From: RPQJ01 sp963846885
GTDB lineage: Bacteria; Pseudomonadota; Gammaproteobacteria; Steroidobacterales; Steroidobacteraceae
Direction: 5' to 3'
Assembly (NCBI GenBank): GCA_963846885.1
Contig: CAWJXS010000011.1
Location: forward strand, 22,400 to 86,399
Length of the DNA: 64,000 nucleotides
The notes beneath the pieces were generated by a model, which made no database searches, was not told where the DNA came from, and saw only the letters and a program-made list of their open reading frames with translations. Made by a program: the position numbers and the translations under genes. Positions 12,401-21,982 of this stretch are shown piece after piece; position 1 is the first letter of the stretch; the number at the start of each line of letters is the position of its first letter.

Positions 12401-15400
12401 CGGGATGTCGCCCTGGCTGATGACGCCGTCCAGATCCGGCCCGTCCTTCAGCAGGTTCAGGCCCTGGATGTCGCCGGCGATGCCGAGCAGGGTCTCGATG
12501 TCGATGACATCGCCACGACGTTGACCGTGCCGTTCGAGTCCTTCGAGGCGAGCAGCTCGAATAGCAGCGCCTGGACGATCTCGCCGCCGATCTGCGGCGC
12601 CTGCTCGATGTACTGGCGCAGCGGCTTGATGAGATCGCGCCGCATCTGCTCGATGAAGTCGACGCCGCCCGCGAGCTGGTTGCCGATGAGCGGCAGCTCG
12701 ACGCCGAACACCTCGCCGTCGAGGATGTCCTGCAGACCCATCAGGAAGAAGTCGAGCGCATCGAGCATCAGGCCAATGCTGGCGAACGGATTGAGGGCCG
12801 TCAGATCGATGTTCGAGAAGTCCGGCAGCACCAGGTTCGGGGCATTGAGAATCAGCCCGTCGCTGGAATCGAGCACAAACCCCGCCGAGAACTCGACGTC
12901 ACCGAGGTACATCGAGTCGGTCGGGAAGTACACCGGCAACGTCGCGCTGGCACTGCCCGTCAGGTTGGCCTGCAGGTTCGACAGGAAATCCGGCAGCGAG
13001 GCCGGCCCGGCCACGCCGTCGTCGCCGATCACGGAGAAGTCGAGGTTGATGTCCGCGCGGCCGTCCTGACGAATGCGCCCAGCGGCCCGATCGCCGCATT
13101 GAACTGCAGGTTGCTGCCGCCCGCGTGGAGCCCGCCGAACACGCCCGTGACGTCGTCGTAGATGACGAGCAGGGCTGGGTTCGTCAGGTCGATGCCGAAG
13201 GAGAGGCGCGCGTCGAGGTAGCCCGACGCCGCGAGACCCGCGCCGCCCTGGATGTCGATGGGCCCGAGGTCGACGCCGAGGGCTTCGCCGAGGTCGAGAT
13301 CGACGTTCAGCGCCTCGCTGAAGCCGAGCGGCAGGCGCAGATCGAACTTGAGGATGTTCCCGTCCAGCGCGAAGCGGATGAGCTGGAACTTGGCCGGCAG
13401 CGAGGCGGGCGTGATGCCGGTGAGCCCGAGGTTGGCCAGGAAGGCCGCGGCGGCCACGTTGCCGTCGTCCGGGAAAGACGGCAGGCCGAGCGCCTCGAGA
13501 ATCTTCTGCGAGAGCTGCTGGATGCCGCCCGCCGGGTTGTCGCGGAACTCATTGACTGCGGCAGTGAACTGCTCGGCGATGCCGAGCAGGTCGTTGACGC
13601 TGACCCCGAGCACCGGGATGTCGTCGTCGAGGAAACCGAACGCCTCGAACTGGCTCAGGAAATCCGCGATCGCCGGACCGCGTCGAGGACGTTGTCGAAC
13701 TGGATCTGGTCGAAGTTGATCAGGTCGTCGAAGCCGTTCGCCTCGATCGTGATCTTGTCGGAGCAGGTTCTGCGCCGGCCTCGAGGCCGTGATGATCGCT
13801 GAGCTTGATGACCGCGTCCGTTGGTCTTGACGGATGCATCTTCGGTCAGGCATGACGAAGGCGTCGATGTCGAGGCCCGGCAGGATCTCGACATCGAATC
13901 TCGAAGTCGCTGACCAGCTCATCGACGGGTCGCCCATGAGGGCGGGCAACACCGGCGCCGCCGTCCTTGAAGTGTCGAACAGTTCGCGCAGCGACTTGTG
14001 GCCGTCGAACAGGGCAGGTCGGCCTCGGCCGAGAACAGCGTCTGGTTGGCGCCGAGCAACAGCGCGGATGCCGGCGAAGCCGAACGAGGCCTCCGCCGTA
14101 CCGCTCCGCTCCGGTCTCGATCGCGATGTCGCCGCTGAAGCCCGACATTGTCGAGCCAGATCCGGTCGGCGAAGTCGATGGTGGCGATGCGGCGCCATCG
14201 ATATGCCGTCCTTGAACGCCCGTCGTCGCGCGCACCTCGGTCATGTTCATGTTGGTGGTGTCGGAGGCGAGGATGCCGAGCTTGGCGGCGGTCGGCGAGC
14301 CATTGACCGCTGCGACCCGGAACAGGCTGGGCTCGCCCCACCCGCACGGTCGATAGGCTGCAGGCTGGTGCCATTCAGCGCAACCTTGATCTCGAACTGG
14401 TTGCCCGGCCCGGTCGTGCGGGCGGGCAGCTGTGCGGTGACCTGGGTCTAGATCGCGGCAACCACCTGCGCGAGCGTGACGGCATCGCCGTCAGGTCGTT
14501 GCGCGTCGATCTAGCGATCGCCATCGGTCGTCGAGGGCGTCCAGAGTGATGGCGCCGGCGCGTGTCATCGCTGAAGTAGATGAGGAAATCGGCGGTACTC
14601 GCGCTTGTTGGCCGTGCTGGTGGCCGTAGGCGAGCTTCAGCTCGTTGACGAAGTGAAGCTCGTCGACGAAGTTGAGATTGGAGCTCTGACAGCCGTAGGC
14701 TCACGACTAGTCGTCCGGACGGGCCACGGACAGACGGCGTCCGGCCGTAGGCGGCCCGACCAGGTCGGCGCCCGCAGCCTCGGTCTGACGCCAACGACGA
14801 TCTGCCCGCCCTGCACCACGGCGATCAGCGGATTCTTGTTCGCCCCACCGACCGCGAATTCATCGCGTTGTTGATGGACGCCGCAAGGTCGTACAGCGAG
14901 CGGTTGAGGATGGTGTTGTCGCGCAGCAGCGTGGCGGCGTAGTCGGTGCCATTGATCGTGACGGTGAACTGCGTGTCGGCCGACACGCCATAGGACACCG
15001 GCGCGTTCGTCGTACTCCGGACGTAAAGATCGTCGATGCTGCTGCCGTCGGTGAGACCGAGCGCACCGGACTTTCGCTCGGGCTCGAGCCCGGCCACGTC
15101 GATGTCGGCGACAGCTGGAATCGATCGCCCGCAGGGCGAGCCGCCCGCTCTCGACGAGCGCAGCAACCTTGCCTTTGAGGTCGAGCGTTGTCCTCGATGG
15201 CGAGTTCAAACCGCGAGCCAGGTCTTCGACTCGGCATTGTTCGCCGTGGCGGCGATCGAGCGAGATCTCGGCCTCGCCGTTGATCGTGAACGTGCACGTC
15301 GACCGGCGAGGCGGCCGAACGGATCCTGCGGGCCCGCGCCGGCCCGGTAGAATCGGCGCCGGCGACCATGACATCGGTGGGCGTCTGAGTCGACACCCAG

Positions 15401-18400
15401 CGCCTCAGGTGCCAGGTAGGCCGCGTCAAGTCGAAACCGAGGCTTCGGCGTCCGTCAGCGTGAAGCCGGTAATGGCCGCATCGACCGCGCTCAGCACCAG
15501 CCGGCCGCCGGACTGGCTGGCTACGATGGCCGTGATGCCCGCGGCCAGCACGCCATTCAGGTCGTTGACCAGGCTCTGCAGACGAGAAGTTTCGTTGGTG
15601 CCGAACTCGCCCGTGGTCGGGCAGCGTCACCGTCGTCGGCGTGGAGACCGCCCCGCGCTTGATCCGGAGGGTCGAGATCGACCACGGCGCCCGGGCTGGT
15701 GTCCGTCGGCGACCGGTTCGGAGCCGACCATCGACACCGTGGAAGGCGCTCTGGGTGCTGCAGGCCGAGTTCGGTGTAGGCCGGGTTGTCGTGGTCGACG
15801 ACTACGTGGAAGCGGTCGATGCTGGAGTCCGCGCGCGCAGCACGAGACGCACGGACCGGGTCGGATCCTGGATCGGCTCGGCGTCGGCGACGATCTGACC
15901 GGAGATGTTCACGGTAGCGCCGAGAGTGCCGTCCGCATTCACTACGCGGCAGCCTGCAGCGCGGCGTTGAGGTCGGTCAGCAGGTGGGCAAGCGTCTTGT
16001 TGGTGATCGTCGCGGTCACTGGGTCGACGGTGACGACTCGTAGGCGTCAGCGGGTTGGTGGGCGCGCCGCCCGCCAGGTGGTGAGTGAAACACCGCGTCG
16101 TTGCTGATGCGCCCACCAGGGGCTCGATCTCGCCAAGCGTGGTCAGCGCCATGTTGGTATTGACCGAACGCCGGAATCGCTGTTGAGCGTCTTGACGTCG
16201 GTCGTGGTCGCCTTCGATGTCGAGCACCTCCACGGCGTTGCCGAGGCTGATGCCGAGGACGAACCGACGTGCCCATGCCGTGATCTGAGTTTGCCGTCGG
16301 TCTCGAAGCCGGCGAGCGGCCCGAGGTCGAGGTCGAAGTCGAGCGGCACGATGAGCGCCTGGTCGCCCACGGCTGCGAATCGACGTCGATCGCGACACCG
16401 CGAGCCGACGTGGTAGGACAGATCTGGCGGTCATTTCGTACACGCGGACGATAACAGAGCCATCCGATCGACGGGCTCCAGCAGGTCGTCGAGCTTCCTT
16501 GGCGAGCTGCTGCGCGGTGCTGAACAGGCGACCAGGTTGTCGCCTGAGCCAGGTCAGCAGCTTCGCGACGTCGTCGATGTCCCCGTTGACTTCCCGGTGC
16601 CTTACGCCTCGTCGTCGATCAGCAGGAACGTGTCGGTGATCAGGTCCTTGAGATTCAGGATCTCGCCGATGGAGGTGTCGGGAACGGCAGGTCGAAACCT
16701 GAGCAGTGCTCGTGCCGGAGACCCGGTCGAACCAGGTGGCGATCTGCGTGAACGTGCCGAGAATGTCCGCGACGCTTATGACGTTGAAGTCGAGCAGCTA
16801 CTGCAGGTCGGAGTTGCCGCTCTTGAGCGTCACGCCGTCCTTGTCTGTCAGGACGAAACTGGCGACGACGATATCGGTGGTCGGCGGCTGCGGGTCTTCG
16901 TCGATCTTCGCTTCCTTGACCTCGTTCGGATCGAAGGGATCGATGTCGACCTTGATCGTGCCCTCGGGCCGATAGTCGTCGTCGTTGCCGTTCTTCAGTC
17001 CTGCCTTTGCCTTGAGCAGCATGTAGACGTCGAACGTGGCGTTAGCGTCCGCATCCACCTCCAGCACGTCGCCGGTGCCCAGCTCGGCCAGCGTGATCTG
17101 CTCGAGCGTGTCCACGGTGAGCTTGCGCGAGATTTCGATGGTGCTGCCGCCACCCGGCGACATCACGACGTTTGTCGCGTTGTTGGTTACCAGGATCGCG
17201 CCGGCGCCGAATGCTGCGTTCACGGCGGACTGCACGGCGGCGCGGATATCCGCGACGGTGGTGAGATTGTCGGCAACTAGATCCGCGTCGGCACCCGGGT
17301 CCGAAAACGTCGTGACGTTGACGTTCACCACGCGCGCAGTCGCAACACCGGTCGTGGAATTGGTGGGAATCAGGAGGAACGACGCTTCCAGCCCGCCGGC
17401 CAGCTGCGCCGCCGTCTTCCCGACCAGCGCCGAGGGATTCCCGGAGATCTGCGCAACCGCGCCCGTCTCGGCCGCGAAGCCCAACGGCGCCGGATTCGAC
17501 GCCACGACGGTGAATTCAATCTGGTCGTCGCCGTCCCCGTCACTGGCGGTGACGATGCCGCCGAGCCCTTGCGCGGCGATCGCGGCATTCAGGGCCGTCA
17601 CGACAGCCGCCGTGTTGGCATAACTGCCGCTCGCCAGCGTGATTTCCGTTTCGGCGCTCGCGGCCGCGGTACCGATCTCGAGGGTGAACTGCACTGGATT
17701 GGACGCCAGTGCGCTGAGGTTCACGTCGTTTGCGGCTTCGACTGTTCCGCCGGCGTTGATTGCGCCGAGCTGCGCTTCCGAGAAGCCGAGCGCGGCCGCG
17801 CTGCTCGGATCCTTTGCACCGCCGAGCACGTCCATGTCGAGGACGAGGCCATCGTCACTCGTGTTGGTATCGTTGATGACGTCAGCCCCGAGGAATCCGA
17901 CGTTGACGTCGAGGCCAATCAGGCTGGCCGCGCTGCCCGGCGAGCCGATGTTCACGCCGACCCGCATGCCGTCATTGGGGTCGGATGCCTTGTCGGGGAC
18001 AGCAAAGAAGAAGTCGCTGGCCGCGACGCCGCCGGAGGCACTCTTCACGCCGATGATGAACGATCCGAATTCGACGGTGCGCGCGACGCTGAATCCGAAC
18101 GGATCATTGTTCGGCTGCTCCGGGGGATCAGCCGGATCGAGCGCGATGCCCAGGTTCTCGGCTTCATACCCGAGGCTGAACGTGTCGCGCTGCAATAGCG
18201 TAAGCGAGAAACTGATGTCCCAGGTGAGCGTATCGTTCTTGAAGCTCGCCGTGACCGAATCCACGTTGAGGGTCACGCGATCCTGCAGCCAGACCTGGAG
18301 CGCGTCGTTGCTGAAGAAGGTATCGAGATTCAAGATCTTGGTGCGAATGACACTCGCGAACTCGGTTCCCGTGACCGTGCCGTTGTCGTTGAGGTCGTAG

Positions 18401-19014
18401 TCGGTGAGCGGGTTCGCGAGCGAGTCCTGCAACTGGCCGATCACCGCAACCTTGAAGGCTTCCTCCCATTGCACGCTGCCGTCGCCGTCGATATCCATCG
18501 CGCGCAGCGCGAGTTCATCGCTGATAGCGCCCTGGTTGCCCGCCAGGTTGTCAATGAAGTCCCAGCGCGCGTGCAGGTCGGAGCCCAGGCCGGCCACGTC
18601 GTCCAGGAAGTCGTCGCCGACATACACGTCGGCATTGATGCTCAACGCGTCGCCCAGCGTCGGGCTGACCTGATAGACGTTTTCGCCGATCTCAAGCGTC
18701 GTGACGATGCCCGGCACGAGCTTGTCGAACAGCGGGTCATCTTCGATCAGCTCGCCGATCTCAGTGCCAACGGCATTCAGCCCCTGGCTCAGGGTGTCCG
18801 AGAAGCCGCCAACGACGCCGTCCGCCGACAGCAGCACCCGTGGCTCGAATGTCTCGAAGCTGATCGCGCTCGCGCGGGGCGCGGCGGCACGCTTGTGCGT
18901 ACAAGGCTTGCGCCGGGGGATGACGCGTTCCCAGTGACGCGCCGACGAGAAGCTGACAGCGCTGCCCTTCGCAGAGCGCAGCATCGGGAACAGATCGCCT
19001 AGTGAAATCTTCAT
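3471..19014 (-). CDS. Giant LEPR-XLL / EF-hand / RTX-repeat exoprotein, about 5,180 codons (heavily frameshifted)
   Basis: The ATG at 19012-19014 follows a GGGGG ribosome site. The first 738 codons (to 16798) are intact. They carry the LEPR-XLL sorting motif FEPRVLL at residues 56-62 and two canonical EF-hand loops at 174-185 (DIDGDGSVQWEE) and 207-218 (DLNDNGTVTGTE). A third EF-hand loop lies at 10739-10774. The middle (about 16.8-10.4 kb) is a series of beta-rich modules. About 10340-5000 encodes many GGxGxD calcium-binding repeats. The last part (about 4720-3620) has two tandem lectin-like (LamG/DUF1080-like) modules, and the most plausible end is QIDW followed by TAG at 3471. From 16797 down the frame breaks dozens of times. 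There is no classical Sec signal peptide. LEPR-XLL proteins are typically huge surface or secreted proteins. Adhesin or matrix function is inferred. Confidence 0.72.
5000..10340 (-). repeat. RTX (hemolysin-type calcium-binding) nonapeptide repeat block
   Basis: Read on the minus strand, this stretch repeats the GGxGxDxhx nonapeptide (h = hydrophobic) in long runs, for example GGDGNDIIFGGGGSDWIEGG near 9950-10030. On the plus strand it appears as endless gccgccgtcgtcgccg-like text. Runs of repeats are separated by spacers containing DTIYGD, ILLGDN and DLI elements. Such repeats bind calcium and fold as parallel beta-rolls outside the cell. The block is part of the giant exoprotein. It is the most error-dense stretch of the window, as expected where near-identical GC-rich repeats confuse read alignment, so copy number and true length cannot be trusted. 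Confidence 0.85.
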
Positions 19015-19122
19015 CGCCGTACCCCCGGGTGGCAGCGTCCTCGATCAGCGGCGCCGCCTCAGCTCTAAAGACGAATCATTTACATATCTGGACTGGAGTG
19101 ATGTCTGGGCAAACGTGCGGGC

Positions 19123-19437
19123 CTAGACCTGCAGTTCGCCGTAGCGCTTTTCGTATTCCGCAAGTATCTGAGCGAGTCGTTGCTGGAAGCGCTTGGCTCC
19201 ATACGGACTCAACACGATGCGTTTCAGCAGCGCCACCTGCAGCTCGGGCGAAGCACGGTCCCAGTCCTGGTTGATGCCAAAACTGAGCACAACTTCTTCA
19301 CGCGTGCTGTTCACGGTCGCGACGTTGCAGTAACTGCTGGTGAGTTTTTCGGTCGTGACGTGCACGGCACCGACTGCAGACGGGCGCGCGGCGACGCTCG
19401 GGGTCACCACGTCTTCGGGCTGAGCATTCGTCGTCAT
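19123..19437 (-). CDS. DUF3467 family protein, copy 2
   Basis: This is an intact 104-residue protein, starting at the ATG at 19435-19437 directly after a strong GGGGGAGGAAGGG ribosome-binding region. A longer in-frame extension to 19548 exists but lacks such a site. After a variable N-terminus of about 35 residues comes the DUF3467 core: SSYCNVATV, STREEVVLSFGINQDWD, and a C-terminal helix (LLKRIVLSPYGAKRFQQRL). It is clearly paralogous to the copy at 3013-3310, whose core differs at only a few positions. It is the first gene of the putative giant-exoprotein cassette, with the giant gene starting 108 bp downstream. Function is unknown. Possible roles such as a secretion chaperone or regulator are guesses from position only. 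Confidence 0.85.
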   Translation of the reverse strand: MTTNAQPEDVVTPSVAARPSAVGAVHVTTEKLTSSYCNVATVNSTREEVVLSFGINQDWDRASPELQVALLKRIVLSPYGAKRFQQRLAQILAEYEKRYGELQV

Positions 19438-19582
19438 CCCTTCCTCCCCCACCGCGCGCCTAATCGATGTCGATGTGCGGAGCGCCCTGCGAATATTGTT
19501 TCTTCTTGGAGCCAATTGGGAATCCTGTCTCGGATTTCCGATTGACATTTAGCTTGCGGATGTGGCTGAACATACGCCGCGA

Positions 19583-19610
19583 AATATGACAATACAATCG
19601 CAAACTGCAA
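19583..19610 (-). promoter_or_regulatory. Possible promoter of the exoprotein cassette
   Basis: On the minus strand, TTGCAG (19610-19605) and CATATT (19588-19583) are separated by 16 bp. They lie in the unusually AT-rich 266-bp gap upstream of the first DUF3467 gene. The match to a sigma-70 promoter is moderate. The position, about 145 bp before the start codon, is plausible. Confidence 0.3.
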
Positions 19611-19642
19611 AGACGACTGTGATTTGACATAACCAAACACTC

Positions 19643-19661
19643 TTGCGATGCAATATCGCAA
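19643..19661. promoter_or_regulatory. Operator-like palindrome TTGCGAT-N5-ATCGCAA
   Basis: A perfect 7-bp inverted repeat (TTGCGAT ... ATCGCAA) with a 5-bp centre lies upstream of the putative cassette promoter. A further half-site ATCGCAA occurs at 19598-19604. The geometry suits a dimeric regulator upstream of the promoter. No regulator can be named. Confidence 0.35.
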
Positions 19662-19703
19662 TGTCCGCGCGGCACCCAACCGTGGTGCGGTGCAACAGCG
19701 AAG

Positions 19704-20600
19704 TTAAGGTGTGGCTGGCACGCGCACCGCACCGCGCGTCAGCTGCGCAATGAGGTTGTCGAGGGCGACGTCCAGTTTCAGTGGTGCGTCAGGCAGGTCA
19801 TGGCGTCGCTCCGACACGAGGACGTTTTGCAGTTCGATCGCATCGAAGACACGGGATGCATCGATGGCTTGCGCAAGGAAGGGCGTATCGCGCAAGACCA
19901 CCCCTTCGGCGCCTGCACGCACCGGTTGACCGTTGACGTCGACGAGCACGCCCGTGAGGTGCAGCACCTCCACCGGTTTCACCTCAGAGGTCAGAAACTG
20001 GATGGGTTGCCGATACCCGGTTCCGAGCACCACTTCTTTGCGGAAGACACCCGAGTAGCCCTTCTGGTACTGGCTGACTCCGACCTGGATGGCGATCGCG
20101 TACGGACTTTGCGCCTGCTGCAGCAATGCAGCGACAGCTCGAGCCCAGTTCTCGTCGGGCCGTGCCAAATGCAGCACCATCGGCGCGAATCGGTCGCTCG
20201 GCAAACGCTCGGCGGCGGCAGCAGCCGGCGCGTAGTCGCTCTCGCTGCTGCCCACGAAGACGCGCGGTGATTGCGTGCCGGCCATTGGCGCGGCCTGCGC
20301 GAACTGGATGCAGCCGGAGCGACTTGCGAGCCGGGAGTCGAGAGCGGCACGCAGAGGCTCGAATTCGCGCAACCGGTCGCCGTAGCCAAACTGCTCGGCG
20401 AGATCAGGATCGATCGTCACCGGCAACACGAGCGCACAACTGCCCGGGGGTGGCGGCGCTTTGACGTTTACATAGTACGGCGCGTCCCCGAGCCGATGCG
20501 TTTCGGCGACAGCGAGCGCATCCAGCGTCGCGCAGCCCGCGAGCAGGCTGAGGCATGCGGTGAGCGTTGCGAGGGCAGGAAGCGACACTGCTCTAGCCAT
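19704..20600 (-). CDS. Putative lipoprotein of unknown function
   Basis: This 298-residue protein starts at the ATG at 20598-20600; a GTG three codons upstream is an alternative. The N-terminus is a lipoprotein signal peptide ending in the lipobox LLAGC, so it should be acylated and anchored in an envelope membrane. The rest has no motif I recognise. It reads as a soluble, mixed alpha/beta periplasmic protein (segments SRVFDAIELQNVLVSERR and LKLDVALDNLIAQL near the C-terminus). It lies on the same strand as, and 266 bp upstream of, the exoprotein cassette, but an AT-rich gap with its own promoter-like elements separates them. Whether it belongs to that system is open. Confidence 0.7.
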   Translation of the reverse strand: MARAVSLPALATLTACLSLLAGCATLDALAVAETHRLGDAPYYVNVKAPPPPGSCALVLPVTIDPDLAEQFGYGDRLREFEPLRAALDSRLASRSGCIQFAQAAPMAGTQSPRVFVGSSESDYAPAAAAAERLPSDRFAPMVLHLARPDENWARAVAALLQQAQSPYAIAIQVGVSQYQKGYSGVFRKEVVLGTGYRQPIQFLTSEVKPVEVLHLTGVLVDVNGQPVRAGAEGVVLRDTPFLAQAIDASRVFDAIELQNVLVSERRHDLPDAPLKLDVALDNLIAQLTRGAVRVPATP

Positions 20601-20625
20601 CTTCGGCACCTGACAATGTTTGATT

Positions 20626-21732
20626 CTACGAACCGGCAGCAGCTGTCCCCAGCGCGCGGCGGATCGCCGGTTTCAGCTCCTGCGCCAATGCCACGCTGAA
20701 GTTGACAACACCTTCGCGCGCGTCCGCAACCTCCATGCCGATGATCGCGTAATAGCCGCCGTCGCGGTCGATCCATGGCGTCCAGCCGAACGCGCCCGGC
20801 GAGGACAGCATGTTGCAACCGGTTGCGGGCGTGATGCATTCGAGCCAGGCCGTAAGGCCGTAGCGGAAGTCGTACGCCAGCGCCGACATCGGCGAGTTGC
20901 CGATCACCACTCCCGGGTACGGCTCCCTGCCCTGCGCGTCGAACAACGCCGTGGCGGCGAGGCGCTGGCCCTGGAACGTGCCGCGGTGAAACACCACCGA
21001 GAGCGGGCGGGCGTATTCGTTCATCGTCGCGCGCATTCCTCCGGCGATGAGCGGATTCGTGGTGCCGACTCCCTGTCGTGGCGCGGTGTAGTAGCGCGCG
21101 TCTGCAGGCAATCCGAGGGGTAGCCGCAATTGCTGCGCAAACACTTCGTCCCACGTGGCGCCCGTGACGACTTCGGCCATGCGTGCCGCAACGTGCAGGT
21201 GGGTGCTGCCATAGTCGAAGCGCGTGCCCGGCGGCGCCACGGGCGCAGTCATCGCTATCTGCGCGACGCAATCGGCCAGCGTGATGCCCGGCAGTGATGT
21301 GCACGATGCCGAGGGTTCCAGGCCCGACGTGAACGACAACAGGTGCCGCAAAGTGATCGCGCCCAATGGCGCGGTCCAGCCCAGGATCTCGGCGGTCGTC
21401 GAGTCGAGCGACAGGTAGCCCTGCTCGACCAGGCGAAACAGGACCAGCCCGGAAACGATCTTCGATGCCGAGGCAACCGCGACACGCGTGTCCGGCGTGA
21501 AGTCGCCGTACATCTTCTCGAAGACTTTCCTGTCGTTGCGGTCGTAGATCGCGAGACCCATGCCGCTGAGGCTTTGCCGCGTGAATGTCGCCTGCGCGAG
21601 ACGATCGACCTCGGCCCAGGCATCGGTCGCGGGCGGAGGGTTGGTGGGTGTTGTTGCGGAGCCGCCGCCGCACGCCGCCAGCCACACCGCACAGATCGAT
21701 ATCAGGCCGGATCGCAGAATGTTACGCAGCAT
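20626..21732 (-). CDS. Serine hydrolase / class C beta-lactamase-like lipoprotein
   Basis: This 368-residue protein starts at MLRNILRSG (ATG at 21730-21732). I prefer this over the longer frame to 21855 because it gives a clean lipoprotein signal peptide with lipobox WLAAC. The catalytic SxxK motif is SASK in VAVASASKIVSG, followed by the usual region RHLLSFTSGL. The family includes class C beta-lactamases, D-alanyl-D-alanine peptidases and esterases, all acting through an acyl-serine intermediate. The anchored form should act in the periplasm. It ends 25 bp before the lipoprotein gene on the same strand, so the pair may be cotranscribed. Substrate cannot be told from sequence. Confidence 0.82.
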   Translation of the reverse strand: MLRNILRSGLISICAVWLAACGGGSATTPTNPPPATDAWAEVDRLAQATFTRQSLSGMGLAIYDRNDRKVFEKMYGDFTPDTRVAVASASKIVSGLVLFRLVEQGYLSLDSTTAEILGWTAPLGAITLRHLLSFTSGLEPSASCTSLPGITLADCVAQIAMTAPVAPPGTRFDYGSTHLHVAARMAEVVTGATWDEVFAQQLRLPLGLPADARYYTAPRQGVGTTNPLIAGGMRATMNEYARPLSVVFHRGTFQGQRLAATALFDAQGREPYPGVVIGNSPMSALAYDFRYGLTAWLECITPATGCNMLSSPGAFGWTPWIDRDGGYYAIIGMEVADAREGVVNFSVALAQELKPAIRRALGTAAAGS

Positions 21733-21982
21733 TGGTTGCCCACCCGTCCCAGGCGCGCGCTCGACGCGTCGATGCGGCGCTGTGTTGTCGTAGTCCGTAC
21801 CACAACGAGCATGCCCGACAAAAGTTGACAGGAGTGCGGGCAGCGACGTGTGCAAGGCCCGGCACAGACGCGTGCTTTGCGACGGCCGACGTAGTTACGG
21901 AAGGCAGACGCAAGGTGCTGGTCGACAAAGCATTTGTACGTAGATCCGTCCCGGCGCTCGGCTCAGCTGCTACGGTGCGCGC

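Noticed and set aside
2555..16800. Amber (TAG) recoding to glutamine in the exoprotein cassette
   Set aside because: TAG is used as an ordinary stop elsewhere in the window and all cases lie in the error-dense stretch.
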